64,000 nucleotides of DNA from Curvibacter sp. GWA2_64_110. Lineage in GTDB: Bacteria; Pseudomonadota; Gammaproteobacteria; Burkholderiales; Burkholderiaceae_C. The position numbers were made by a program, and so were the translations under genes. The stretch lies in assembly GCA_001797315.1 (NCBI GenBank), contig MGPC01000014.1, forward strand, positions 24,391-88,390, written 5' to 3'. Below are positions 36,348 through 44,892 of this stretch, piece by piece (position 1 is the stretch's first letter; every line of letters starts with the position of its first letter). A model generated the notes under the pieces. It worked only from the letters and a program-made list of their open reading frames with translations, was not told the DNA's origin and ran no database searches.

Positions 36348-37235
36348 ATGACTGAATTTTTTGGTGTCCCGATACAAGCTCTGATGGGCCAGCTCATGCT
36401 CGGGCTCGTCAATGGCTCGTTCTACGCGATGCTCTCCCTGGGCCTGGCCGTGATCTTCGGCATGCTCAATATCGTGAATTTCGCGCACGGCGCGCTTTAC
36501 ATGGTGGGCGCCTTCTTTGCCTGGATGCTGCTCAACTACGCCGGCGTCAACTACTGGTTCGCCTTGGTGCTGGCCCCACTGGGCGTGGCGCTGATTGGCA
36601 TCATCATCGAGAAAACCATGCTGCGCTGGCTGCACCAGCTCGACCATCTGTATGGCCTGCTGCTGACCTTCGGTCTGGCCCTGGTCCTGGAAGGTATCTT
36701 CCGCGAGTTCTACGGCTCCTCCGGCCTCCCCTATGAACTGCCCGAGTTGTTCCGCGGCGTCTTCGACCTCGAATTCATGATGCTGCCCAAGTACCGCGCC
36801 TGGGTGGTCCTGGTCTCCATCGTTGTCTGCCTGTTCACCTGGTATGTGATCGAAAAGACCCGGCTGGGCGCCTACCTGCGCGCCGGCACCGAGAACCCGA
36901 ACATGGTCAAGGCCTTCGGCATCAACGTGCCGCTCATGGTCACGCTCACCTACGCCTTCGGCGTCGGTCTGGCGGGCCTGGCCGGCGTGATGGCTGCGCC
37001 CATCTACCAGGTCAGCCCGCTGATGGGCTCCAACATCATCATCGTGGTGTTCGCCGTGGTGGTGATCGGCGGCATGGGCTCCATCCTCGGCTCCATCCTG
37101 ACCGGCCTGGCGCTAGGTCTGGTTGAGGGCCTGACCAAGGTGTTCTATGCCGAGATGTCGACCACCGTGGTCTTCATCATCATGGCCATCGTTTTGCTTG
37201 TACGCCCCGCGGGCCTCTTCGGACGCGAAAAATAA
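36348..37235 (+). CDS. Branched-chain-type ABC transporter permease (LivH-like), second operon
   Basis: 295 residues, about eight membrane helices. LMLGLVNGSFYAMLSLGLAVIFGMLNIVNFAHGALYMVGA is the LivH opening; the coupling loop is LRAGTENPNMVKAFGI, and VVVIGGMGSILGSILTG closes the core. Its stop shares one base with the start of livM (TAATG). Confidence 0.95.
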   Translation: MTEFFGVPIQALMGQLMLGLVNGSFYAMLSLGLAVIFGMLNIVNFAHGALYMVGAFFAWMLLNYAGVNYWFALVLAPLGVALIGIIIEKTMLRWLHQLDHLYGLLLTFGLALVLEGIFREFYGSSGLPYELPELFRGVFDLEFMMLPKYRAWVVLVSIVVCLFTWYVIEKTRLGAYLRAGTENPNMVKAFGINVPLMVTLTYAFGVGLAGLAGVMAAPIYQVSPLMGSNIIIVVFAVVVIGGMGSILGSILTGLALGLVEGLTKVFYAEMSTTVVFIIMAIVLLVRPAGLFGREK

Positions 37236-38155
37236 TGAAGAAGTCAGTCATCCTCTACGGCGTTCTGCTGCTCGCCCTGCTCGCTGCCCCCTTCGTGGGC
37301 TACCCCATCTTCCTGATGACCTGCCTGTGCTTCGCCCTGTTCGCAAGCGCCTTCAACCTGCTGATCGGTTTCACCGGCCTGCTGTCCTTCGGACACGCCA
37401 TGTTCTTCGGTTTTGCGGCCTATGTATCAGGGCATGCCGCCAAGGTCTGGGGCCTGACGCCCGAGCTGGCAGTGCTGGCCGGCACGCTGAGCGCCACTGT
37501 CATCGGCATCTTCACCGGCTGGTTGGCCGTGCGGCGCCAGGGCATCTACTTCGCCATGGTGACCCTGGCGCTAGCCCAGATGATCTACTTCGTCTGCGTG
37601 CAGGCGCCCTTCACCTTTGCGGAGGACGGCATCCAGAGCATCCCGCGCGGCAAGCTGTTCGGCGTCATGGACCTGGCCAACGACCGCGCCATGTACTACT
37701 TCGTGCTGGTGGTCGCCGTGGCCGGCTTTGCGCTGATTCACCGCACCATTCACTCGCCGTTTGGCCAGGTGCTCAAGTCGATCCGCGAAAACGAGCCGCG
37801 CGCGCTGTCACTCGGCTATGACGTCGACAAGTACAAGCTGGTGGCCTTCGTGCTTTCCGCCACGCTGGCCGGTCTGGCCGGCGCCACCAAGTCGCTGGCG
37901 CTGGGCCTGGCCACGCTGACCGACGTGAGTTGGCAGATGTCGGGCGAAGTGGTGCTGATGACGTTGCTGGGCGGCATGGGCACCATCCTCGGCCCGGCGC
38001 TGGGTGCCAGCATCATCATCACGATGCAGAACTACCTGGCCGACCTCGGCTCCTGGGTCACTATCATCATGGGCGCGACCTTCGTGGTCTGCGTGCTGGT
38101 GTTCCGTCGCGGCATCGTGGGCGAGATCGAGCACCGACTGACCTCAAAATCCTGA
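37235..38155 (+). CDS. Branched-chain-type ABC transporter permease (LivM-like), second operon
   Basis: 306 residues, eight to nine membrane helices. AFNLLIGFTGLLSFGHAMFFGFAAY, the coupling loop LKSIRENEPRALSLGYDV, and EVVLMTLLGGMGTILGPALGA match LivM. It is the last gene of the importer operon and converges on the ModA-like gene. Confidence 0.95.
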   Translation: MKKSVILYGVLLLALLAAPFVGYPIFLMTCLCFALFASAFNLLIGFTGLLSFGHAMFFGFAAYVSGHAAKVWGLTPELAVLAGTLSATVIGIFTGWLAVRRQGIYFAMVTLALAQMIYFVCVQAPFTFAEDGIQSIPRGKLFGVMDLANDRAMYYFVLVVAVAGFALIHRTIHSPFGQVLKSIRENEPRALSLGYDVDKYKLVAFVLSATLAGLAGATKSLALGLATLTDVSWQMSGEVVLMTLLGGMGTILGPALGASIIITMQNYLADLGSWVTIIMGATFVVCVLVFRRGIVGEIEHRLTSKS

Positions 38156-38180
38156 AACCGGGGCTGCCCGCTTTCCCCTG

Positions 38181-38876
38181 CTATTCGAAACCGCCCACAC
38201 GCCGCACCTCAGCGGCTGCCGGGCTGGCCAGCATGTCGATCAGCATGGCAGCCGCCTGCGGCTGCTCTGCCTTGGCCGCCATTGCCGTGACATACACTGT
38301 CGCCAACTCGAACGCCTTGGGCAGCGGCGCCACCAGCTGCACGCCCGGCGTATAGAGAATCTCGGTGACCTGGGTGCAGCCGATCAGGCCGGGCTCCGTG
38401 GCCGCGGCCATCTCCTTCATGGCCGTGGCGCCGTTCGGGAAAGGCCGCAGGCGCGGCCCGAGTACGGCATCGATGCCCAACTGTTTGAGCACGTTCATGA
38501 AGTGAATGCCGGCCGTGGCCTTGACCGGGTCGGGGAAATAGATGCCGCTGGCCGCCAGCAGGGCCGCTTTCAGCGCCTCGGGGGTGTCGACCTGTGGCTG
38601 CGCTTCACCCGTCTTCACAGCCACGCCGGTGCGCACGGTACCGAGCGGCCGCGCACTGCCGGCCAGCACATGGCCGTTGGCCGTCAATTCGTCGATCAGC
38701 GCCTGGGTCAGGATCAGCACGTCGCACGGCGTACCCGCCAGCAACTGATCGCGCATCAGACCGACGGCGCCGAAGCTGCCCTCGATGCTACGCCCGGTCT
38801 CGTTGTAGAACTTGCCGCGCAGCTGGTTGACCAGCCCCTGTGCCGCGCCGCCGCTGAGGATGTGCAATGAACTCAT
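38181..38876 (-). CDS. ModA-like substrate-binding-domain protein without signal peptide
   Basis: 231 residues of type II periplasmic-binding fold: LHILSGGAAQGLVNQL, SFGAVGLMRDQLLAGTPCDVLILTQALIDEL, and IGCTQVTEILYTPGVQLVAPLP. This resembles the molybdate-type (PBP_11) domain, but the protein begins directly with the first strand and no signal peptide or lipobox is visible, nor an in-frame upstream start in the short gap to the preceding gene. It is therefore either cytoplasmic or mis-started. It follows a Bug receptor gene by 21 bases, so the two are co-transcribed. The role is unknown. Confidence 0.8.
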   Translation of the reverse strand: MSSLHILSGGAAQGLVNQLRGKFYNETGRSIEGSFGAVGLMRDQLLAGTPCDVLILTQALIDELTANGHVLAGSARPLGTVRTGVAVKTGEAQPQVDTPEALKAALLAASGIYFPDPVKATAGIHFMNVLKQLGIDAVLGPRLRPFPNGATAMKEMAAATEPGLIGCTQVTEILYTPGVQLVAPLPKAFELATVYVTAMAAKAEQPQAAAMLIDMLASPAAAEVRRVGGFE

Positions 38877-38897
38877 GAATGAAGTCTCGGGTTGGGT

Positions 38898-39872
38898 TCA
38901 ATCTGCCTTGATGCCGGCACTCTGGATCACGCGCGCCCACTTGGCGATGTCCTCGCGCAGGTACTTGTCGAATGCCTCGGGGTTCATCAGCAGGGGGGTT
39001 GCGCCCTGCTTGGCCCACAGCTGCCGCACCTCGGCCTGGCCGACGATTTTCCGGACCTCTTCGTTGAGCTTGTTCACCACCGCGACGGGCGTGCCCCTGG
39101 GTGCCATCAGGCCGAGCCAGATGGTGGCCTCGTAACCCGGCACGCCGGCTTCGTGCAGCGTCGGCACGTCAGGCAAGACCTCCGAACGCTGGCGGCCGCT
39201 GGTGGCGATGGCGCGCACCTTGCCGGCGCGGGCCTGCTCGGCCATGGTGGTCACGGCGTCGAACATCAGGTCGACCTGGCCGCCGATGACGTCGGTGCGT
39301 GCGCCTGAGCTGCCGCGGTAGGGGATGTGCACCAGGTAGATGCCGGCCATGCTCTTGAGCAGTTCGCCGGCCATGTGGTAGGGCGTGCCCGGGCCGCTGG
39401 AAGCGTAGTTGAGCTTGCCCGGCCGCTCCTTCGCCAGTCGCAGCACGTCCTGCAGGTTCTTCACCGGCAGCGAAGGGTGGGCCACCAGCAGCAGGTCCGA
39501 GTAGTTGACCGGTGCCACCGGGGCGAAGTCGCGCATCAGCTGGAACGGCTTGTTGGCGATGAGCGTCTCGTTCACCGTGTGGGTGTTGGACATCATCAGC
39601 AGGGTGTAGCCGTCGGCCGGCGACTTGGCCACCACGTCGGTGCCGATGAGCGAGCCGGCGCCGGGCCGGTTGTCCACCACGAAGGGCTGGCCCAGTGCCT
39701 CGCCCAGGCGCTGGGCGAGAAAGCGCGCATAGTTGTCGGCCGGGCCGCCGGCGGCAAAGGGCACGACGATGCGCACCGACTTGGCCGGGTAACCCTGCGC
39801 CAACGCAGCACCGGCACTCCAGCAGAACACGAGAACCAGCCGTGACCAGGCACGCAAGACGACTCGGCGCAT
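38898..39872 (-). CDS. Bug-family (TctC-like) tripartite tricarboxylate receptor protein
   Basis: 324 residues. A signal peptide (WSRLVLVFCWSAGAALAQG) precedes [20 protein letters not shown]. Family blocks [45 protein letters not shown] and GLMAPRGTP are intact. The ATG at 39872 has AGGAGGT upstream. No TctAB membrane genes are nearby. It is co-transcribed with the ModA-like gene. Confidence 0.93.
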   Translation of the reverse strand: MRRVVLRAWSRLVLVFCWSAGAALAQGYPAKSVRIVVPFAAGGPADNYARFLAQRLGEALGQPFVVDNRPGAGSLIGTDVVAKSPADGYTLLMMSNTHTVNETLIANKPFQLMRDFAPVAPVNYSDLLLVAHPSLPVKNLQDVLRLAKERPGKLNYASSGPGTPYHMAGELLKSMAGIYLVHIPYRGSSGARTDVIGGQVDLMFDAVTTMAEQARAGKVRAIATSGRQRSEVLPDVPTLHEAGVPGYEATIWLGLMAPRGTPVAVVNKLNEEVRKIVGQAEVRQLWAKQGATPLLMNPEAFDKYLREDIAKWARVIQSAGIKAD

Positions 39873-39949
39873 GAGGGACCTCCTGGGTTGCCGCATGCTA
39901 GCGCGCAACACGCCATGGCACACCCGGGCTATCCCTGCCCCCGGCGCGT

Positions 39950-40999
39950 CTACGCCATCAGGGGCTCTTCCTGCATGGCTTCGATCTGGTCCTGCAGCAT
40001 CTGCACCTGGCCCTGCCAGTAGTCGCTGCTGCCGAACCACGGGAAGTTGAGCGGAAAGGTGGGGTCGTCCCAGCGCCGCGCCAGCCAGGCGCTGTAGTGG
40101 ATCAGCCGCAAGGTGCGCAGCGGCTCAATCAGCGCCAGCTCGCGGCGGTCGAAGTCGCGGAACTGTTCGTAGCCGTCAAGCAGGCAGCTCAGCTGGCGGG
40201 TGCGCTGGGCGCGGTTGCCCGACAGCAGCATCCACAAGTCCTGCACCGCCGGCCCCATGCGGGCATCGTCCAGGTCGACGAAGTGCGGGCCCGGGCCGGC
40301 GCTCGCCGGCACATCAACCGGCGTCCACAGGATGTTGCCGGCATGGCAGTCGCCGTGCAGGCGCAACGAGCGTACCGTGGCAGATTCCATGCCATTTTGG
40401 CCTCCACCCCTCATGAAATATGCGCCACCAGCTATTAATTTAATAGCATCCTGGCAAGCCTTCTGCCAGAGCGATTGCACATCCAGCGGCACCATGTGGT
40501 GCGCCAGCAGCCAGTCGTACGGCTCCTGGGCAAACGTCTGCAGGTCCAGCGCCGGCCGGTGCACAAAGGGGCGCGCCGCCCCCACGGTGTGCAGGCGCGC
40601 CAGAAAGCGGCCGATCCATTCCAGCACCTCGTCATCGTCGAGCTCGGGCGGCCGTCCGCCACGGCGCGGGCTGACGGAAAACACAAAACCGTCGTGCCGA
40701 TGCTGGGTAGCGCCTTGCAGGTTCAGCGGCGCCACCACCGGCACTTCGGCCGCCACCAGCTCGGCGGCGAAGTCATGCTCTTCCTGGATCTGCGCCTCGC
40801 TCCAGCGCTCGGGGCGGTAGAACTTCGCCACCACGATCTGCCCGTCTTCCAGGTGCAGCTGGTACACCCGGTTCTCATAGGAACTCAAGGCCTGCAGGCG
40901 GCCGTCGCCATACAGGCCGACGCTGGCCAGCGCGTCCATCACCACATCCGGCGTCAATGTTTCAAAAGGGTGGCGCAGGGTCTGCGAACGGTTTGTCAT
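39950..40999 (-). CDS. srkA: Stress response kinase A (YihE/RdoA family)
   Basis: 349 residues of the APH/choline-kinase-like fold. Seen are the nucleotide-site LSSYENRVYQL, VVAKFYRPERW with the lysine, the catalytic LRLHGDCHAGNILW and the metal-binding FVDLDDARMGPAVQDLW. SrkA phosphorylates Ser/Thr and counters stress-induced death in enterobacteria. A stretch before the catalytic loop (AIKLIAGGAYFMRGGGQNG) is partly encoded by an AT-rich repeat and seems to be an in-frame insertion. The ATG at 40999 gives MTNRSQTLRHPF. Confidence 0.9.
   Translation of the reverse strand: MTNRSQTLRHPFETLTPDVVMDALASVGLYGDGRLQALSSYENRVYQLHLEDGQIVVAKFYRPERWSEAQIQEEHDFAAELVAAEVPVVAPLNLQGATQHRHDGFVFSVSPRRGGRPPELDDDEVLEWIGRFLARLHTVGAARPFVHRPALDLQTFAQEPYDWLLAHHMVPLDVQSLWQKACQDAIKLIAGGAYFMRGGGQNGMESATVRSLRLHGDCHAGNILWTPVDVPASAGPGPHFVDLDDARMGPAVQDLWMLLSGNRAQRTRQLSCLLDGYEQFRDFDRRELALIEPLRTLRLIHYSAWLARRWDDPTFPLNFPWFGSSDYWQGQVQMLQDQIEAMQEEPLMA
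40422..40451. repeat. AT-centred short repeat inside srkA
   Basis: Contains the perfect palindrome GCTATTAA-T-TTAATAGC (40431-40447) and matches 30101-30130 at 23 of 30 positions. It lies in frame within srkA, in the loop before the catalytic segment. Confidence 0.6.
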
Positions 41000-41082
41000 G
41001 TCGCCATTGTCGCCGCTGACACCCTGTCGAACAGGGGGGGGTCGCATGGATAATCAGAACGCCTCAATGGAGAAGTGTGGCC

Positions 41083-42336
41083 ATGATTTCTTTCAAGCGT
41101 AAGGTTGCCCTGGGCATTGGCAGTGTCTCGGTGCTGCTGGCCGGCCTGGCCATCCCGCCGGTCTGGTGGCTGGCACGCGAAAACGCCGAAGACAGCATCG
41201 TGTCCATGGCGGTGGAAGAGTCACGCCGCCTGCTGCACCATGAACCCTTCCGCCCGGAAGGCACGCAAGCCCTGCCGCACGCACAGGCCGCGGCCCGCGC
41301 CCTGGTGGGCGGCCTGTTCGATATCGCGGAGATCTACAGCGCCGACGGCGTGCTGATGGCCGAGGACATGACCCCCGCCGGCAGCGCGCTCGAAAAGGAC
41401 ATCACGCCCCACGGCCCGCCGGCCTATCAGTTCCCGTTTTATGAGAGCCAGCGCCTGCCGGGGGAGCGCTGGGTGTTGCGCGTGTTCGTGCCGCTGCGCG
41501 GCGACAAGCAGGCCATCACCGGCTACCTCGAGGGCGTGCGCCTGGTGCCGGACTGGCAGCGCGAACAGATCCGCGCCGAGGCCCTGCGCGTGGCCCTGCT
41601 GGTGGCGCTGGCCGCCCTGCTGTGCGGCGGCGCGCTCTACCCGGTGATGATCCGCCTGTTTGCCGACAACCAGCGCAAGACGCGCGAGGTGCTGGAGTCC
41701 CACATTTCGATGATGGAAGCGCTGGGCCGCGCCATCGGGCGGCGCGACTCCGACACCGGCGCCCACAACTACCGGGTGGCCTGGATCTCCGCCACACTGG
41801 CCGAAGCCGTGGGCCTGCATGGCGACCGCATGCAGGAGCTGATCGCCGGCAGCTTTCTGCACGACGTCGGCAAGATCGGCATTCCCGACGCCATCCTGCT
41901 CAAGCCGGGCCGTCTGGATGAGGAAGAGATGATCGTCATGCGCACCCATGTCGGCATGGGTGAAGACATCGTCACCGGTGCCGGCTGGCTCGAAGGCGGC
42001 CGGGCCGTGGTGGCCGGCCACCACGAAAAATGGGACGGCACCGGTTACCCGCGCAGCCTGGCCGGCGAGGACATCCCGCTGGTGGCGCGCATCTTCGCGC
42101 TGGCCGACGTGTTCGACGCACTGTGCGCGCGCCGCCCCTACAAGGCGCCGATGCCACTGGAGGCCGCCATGCAGGTGCTGACCGAAGGCTCAGGCAAGCA
42201 CTTCGACCCGCATCTGGTCAAGGTCTTCGCCGGCTTGTCGCAGCACATCCACCGCACGATCATCGCCGCCAGCGAAGACGAGGCCCGGACGCTGCTGGAG
42301 GTGATGGTGCGCAAGCACTTCGGGCTCGATGGCTAG
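41083..42336 (+). CDS. HD-GYP domain cyclic-di-GMP phosphodiesterase with periplasmic sensor
   Basis: 417 residues. A membrane helix at about 8-30, a periplasmic segment to about 170, a second helix near 172-192, then an HD-GYP domain. The metal-binding HDVGKIG is at about 260, HHEKWDGTGYP at about 315 and ADVFDALCARRPYK follows, so all catalytic motifs are intact. It should hydrolyse c-di-GMP in response to an external signal. GGAGAAG precedes the ATG at 41083. Its stop overlaps the stop of the convergent kinase gene by four bases (CTAG). Confidence 0.93.
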   Translation: MISFKRKVALGIGSVSVLLAGLAIPPVWWLARENAEDSIVSMAVEESRRLLHHEPFRPEGTQALPHAQAAARALVGGLFDIAEIYSADGVLMAEDMTPAGSALEKDITPHGPPAYQFPFYESQRLPGERWVLRVFVPLRGDKQAITGYLEGVRLVPDWQREQIRAEALRVALLVALAALLCGGALYPVMIRLFADNQRKTREVLESHISMMEALGRAIGRRDSDTGAHNYRVAWISATLAEAVGLHGDRMQELIAGSFLHDVGKIGIPDAILLKPGRLDEEEMIVMRTHVGMGEDIVTGAGWLEGGRAVVAGHHEKWDGTGYPRSLAGEDIPLVARIFALADVFDALCARRPYKAPMPLEAAMQVLTEGSGKHFDPHLVKVFAGLSQHIHRTIIAASEDEARTLLEVMVRKHFGLDG

Positions 42337-43796
42337 AACGGCACGTCCCAGTCGTCCCGCCCCCGCTCGTCCTCCGCCTTCAGCCGCTCGAACGGCAAGG
42401 CCTGCTTGACCAGGATCACCGTGCAGGGCGCGTCCACCGCCACCTTGATCGGCACCGTGGCCAGGAAACGCTGGGTCTTGAGGCCATGCGTGGCAGCCCC
42501 CATCACGATCACGCTCACCCGGTTGCCCGTGGCGTAATTGAGCAGCGCCTGCGCCACATCGCCCGATTCGAGCACGTGGCAGGACGTCTGGTGTCCCGTC
42601 AGATCGAGCGGCTGCAGCCACTGCCGCAGTTGCGTGATGTAGCGCCGATGCACGCTGGTTTCGCTGTCCTCGTCGCGCGTGCTGCTGGTCTGGCCGGGCG
42701 AGATCACCGTCACGCAGGCAAGCCGGGCACCCGGGCGCGTGCCCAGCGAGCGCGCCGCCGCCTGACGCAACGAATACAAGGTGGCATCACTCACGTCCTG
42801 GTGCGGCACCGCCACCATCACGATCGGCACTTCGTCGATCTGCTGCACCGGCAGGGGACTGGGCTGGTAGTGCATGCCGGCCGCCTTGATCCAGCGCTTG
42901 AAATGGATCCAGGCGCCCGTGCCCTGGGTTGCCAGGCCGCGCGACGTCACATGCACCTGGTCCGGGTGCAGCAAATCGAAGGCCAGGTGCGCCGCCGACG
43001 GATAGCGCTGCGCCGCCTCCTGCGCCAGGCAGCGCAGCACCACTTCCTGCAGCCAGGAAGGCAGCTCCGGCTTGCGCTGGCGCGGCGGCGGCGGATCCAT
43101 CCACAGGCGCTGGCGCAAGCCGCCGGTGGTCTGCGGTTCGCCAAAGGGCAGTTCGCCGGTCAGCAACTGGTAGAGCATGACGCCGATGGCGAAGACGTCG
43201 CTGCGCGGATCGCCGCGCACGCCCACCACCTGCTCGGGTGCGATCCAGGCCGGCGAACCCACCGCCTTGCGCAACTGCTCGGCCAGCAGGTCCGGGTACA
43301 GCGCATTGCACGACAGGCCGAAATCGAGCAGCACGGCGCCGCCGTCGGGCCGGATCAGCACATTGGCCGGCTTGAGATCCAGGTGCACCGTGTTTTGCTG
43401 GTGCAGGCTGTGTACCGCATACGCCATGGCGGCGCCGAGCTGCACCACCTCGTCGACCGGCGGCAGTTCCGGCGCGTCGAGCCAGTGCTGCAGCGTGCGG
43501 CCCTGCACGTATTCCATCACCAGATACGGCGTGCGCTCCAGATCGCCGGCCGCCACGAAGCGCGGCACGTGCGGTCCGGTCAGCACCTGCATGATCTGAT
43601 GTTCGACTTCGAAGCTGACAATGTTCTCGGCACCATCGCCGGCGGTCATGCGCGGCACCTTCATGACCATGGGGAAACCGGGATCGGGCGCGCCATCGGC
43701 GTAATGCACACGGTAGATGTGGGCCATGCCGCCGGCGTAGACGCACGCCTCGACCACGAACCCGTCCAGCACAGACCCCGGCTCCAGCAGCTTCAT
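42333..43796 (-). CDS. Ser/Thr protein kinase fused to universal stress protein domain
   Basis: 487 residues. Residues 10-290 are a Hanks-type kinase: ATP lysine K46 in VMKVP, catalytic HLDLKPANVL (D140), DFG at 158-160, APEQV and SDVFAIGVMLYQLLTGELPF. The usual Arg of the HRD motif is Leu, so it is a non-RD kinase. Residues from about 320 form a UspA-like domain (VMVAVPHQDVSDATLYSLRQA to VIVMGAATHGLKTQRFLATV); the last glycine of the ATP-binding G-2x-G-9x-G motif is missing. No membrane helix is seen. It starts inside the stop of the metallophosphatase gene (ATGA). Confidence 0.92.
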   Translation of the reverse strand: MKLLEPGSVLDGFVVEACVYAGGMAHIYRVHYADGAPDPGFPMVMKVPRMTAGDGAENIVSFEVEHQIMQVLTGPHVPRFVAAGDLERTPYLVMEYVQGRTLQHWLDAPELPPVDEVVQLGAAMAYAVHSLHQQNTVHLDLKPANVLIRPDGGAVLLDFGLSCNALYPDLLAEQLRKAVGSPAWIAPEQVVGVRGDPRSDVFAIGVMLYQLLTGELPFGEPQTTGGLRQRLWMDPPPPRQRKPELPSWLQEVVLRCLAQEAAQRYPSAAHLAFDLLHPDQVHVTSRGLATQGTGAWIHFKRWIKAAGMHYQPSPLPVQQIDEVPIVMVAVPHQDVSDATLYSLRQAAARSLGTRPGARLACVTVISPGQTSSTRDEDSETSVHRRYITQLRQWLQPLDLTGHQTSCHVLESGDVAQALLNYATGNRVSVIVMGAATHGLKTQRFLATVPIKVAVDAPCTVILVKQALPFERLKAEDERGRDDWDVPF

Positions 43797-44545
43797 CGTC
43801 CTTGCTCCAGTCGACTGGCGAAGTATTCCGGCAGGCCGGCCCGCCGAATGGCGGCCGCAGCCGCATGATGATCGTAGCCCACGCGGTGAAACGTCAGTTG
43901 CGCACGCTCGCTGTCGAACAGGGCGTACATGGCTTTGGGGTTGCCGTCGCGCGGCTGGCCGACCGAGCCGACGGTGGCCAGCCAGTGGCGGTGGCGCGGC
44001 ACCGGCACCGCCACGCCGGCGGTCGGCTCGAACCGCATCAGCCCGCCGGCACTGCCCTGGTAGTACAGCGTCTGCATGTGCACATGGCCGCCGAACACAT
44101 AGCGCACCTCCGGCATGTCCCGCACCGCATCCAGGCTCATGGCGGCTGCACGGCTGTCGTAGACATAGCGCCAGCGTTCGGGCGCTTCGGCGGAGGCATG
44201 AACCAGCAGCACGGCGTCCTGCCGCAGGGTCAGCGGCAGCGCGGCCAAGAAGTCCTTCTGCTCCACTGTGAGCTGCTCATGCGTCCACTGCGCCGTGCTG
44301 TCGCCGATGGTCTTGATCTCGACCGGCGGCTGCAGCGCCATGTCGTCGTGGTTGCCGCGGATCACCAGGGCGCCCTGTTCCGCCAGGGCCATCACCCGCT
44401 GCATGACGGCCACCGGGTCTGCGCCGTAGCCGACAAAATCGCCCAGCAAGGCCAGTTGCTGCGCCCCCTGTTCCTGGGCGTGCGCCAGACAGGCGTCCAG
44501 CGCCTGCAGATTGGCATGGATATCGGACAACAGAGCAAGCTTCAT
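43793..44545 (-). CDS. Calcineurin-like metallophosphoesterase
   Basis: 250 residues. The full metal-site set is present: SDIHAN (D8, H10), LLGDFVGYGADP (D36), GNHDD (N65, H66) and GHVHMQ. It resembles the bacterial protein phosphatase/YfcE-like class acting on phosphoproteins or phosphodiesters. It is translationally coupled to the kinase-Usp gene, so it may reverse that kinase's phosphorylations; this is inference. A Fnr-like box lies about 80 bases upstream. Confidence 0.9.
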   Translation of the reverse strand: MKLALLSDIHANLQALDACLAHAQEQGAQQLALLGDFVGYGADPVAVMQRVMALAEQGALVIRGNHDDMALQPPVEIKTIGDSTAQWTHEQLTVEQKDFLAALPLTLRQDAVLLVHASAEAPERWRYVYDSRAAAMSLDAVRDMPEVRYVFGGHVHMQTLYYQGSAGGLMRFEPTAGVAVPVPRHRHWLATVGSVGQPRDGNPKAMYALFDSERAQLTFHRVGYDHHAAAAAIRRAGLPEYFASRLEQGR

Positions 44546-44624
44546 GGGTTCGCTAAACTTTTACAGGCATCATCTTGCACGCATAAACTTGCCGTCAGCT
44601 TGCATCGGATGCGATCATTCATTG

Positions 44625-44638
44625 TTGACGCAGATCAA
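44625..44638. promoter_or_regulatory. Fnr/Anr-type box
   Basis: TTGAC-GCAG-ATCAA matches TTGAT-N4-ATCAA at 9 of 10 conserved positions. It sits in a divergent intergenic region, about 80 bases from the metallophosphatase start and 36 from the small ORF. Which promoter it serves is not clear. Confidence 0.55.
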
Positions 44639-44673
44639 TTCACGCCATCAAGCGCACAAGGGAGGGGACCCTC

Positions 44674-44833
44674 ATGAGTCGTTCACGCCAATGGAAGAGT
44701 CTGATCACGCGACGCGGCCTCGCCGACTCACTGGCCTTGTGCCTGTTCAGACGATGTGCTGCGACACATCAGCGCCCTGCATGACGAGGTGCGCCGTCTG
44801 CATGCCAACCTCCAGCCACGACCATCGGTGTAG
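44674..44833 (+). pseudogene. Small ORF with strong ribosome site, apparently frameshifted
   Basis: An ATG preceded by GGGAGGGG opens a frame that stops after 36 codons at 44784. If one A in the string CTGTTCAGACGATG is skipped, the frame runs on as DDVLRHISALHDEVRRLHAN to a TAG at 44833. This gives a 52-residue basic protein with a plausible C-terminal helix. It is either a broken small gene, a sequencing indel or coincidence. I do not recognise it. Confidence 0.35.
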
Positions 44834-44892
44834 CAGGCACTCACCCTTCGCGATGTCCCCACCCGACCTTCAACAACTTCGGGAGAAAGAAC

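Larger units (their letters stand above)
44546..44892. other. 347-bp gap between the metallophosphatase and GMC oxidoreductase genes
   Basis: It contains a Fnr/Anr-like box and a frameshifted small ORF with a strong ribosome site, both listed separately. The rest (44834-44892) is the GMC leader; nothing else is evident. Confidence 0.6.
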
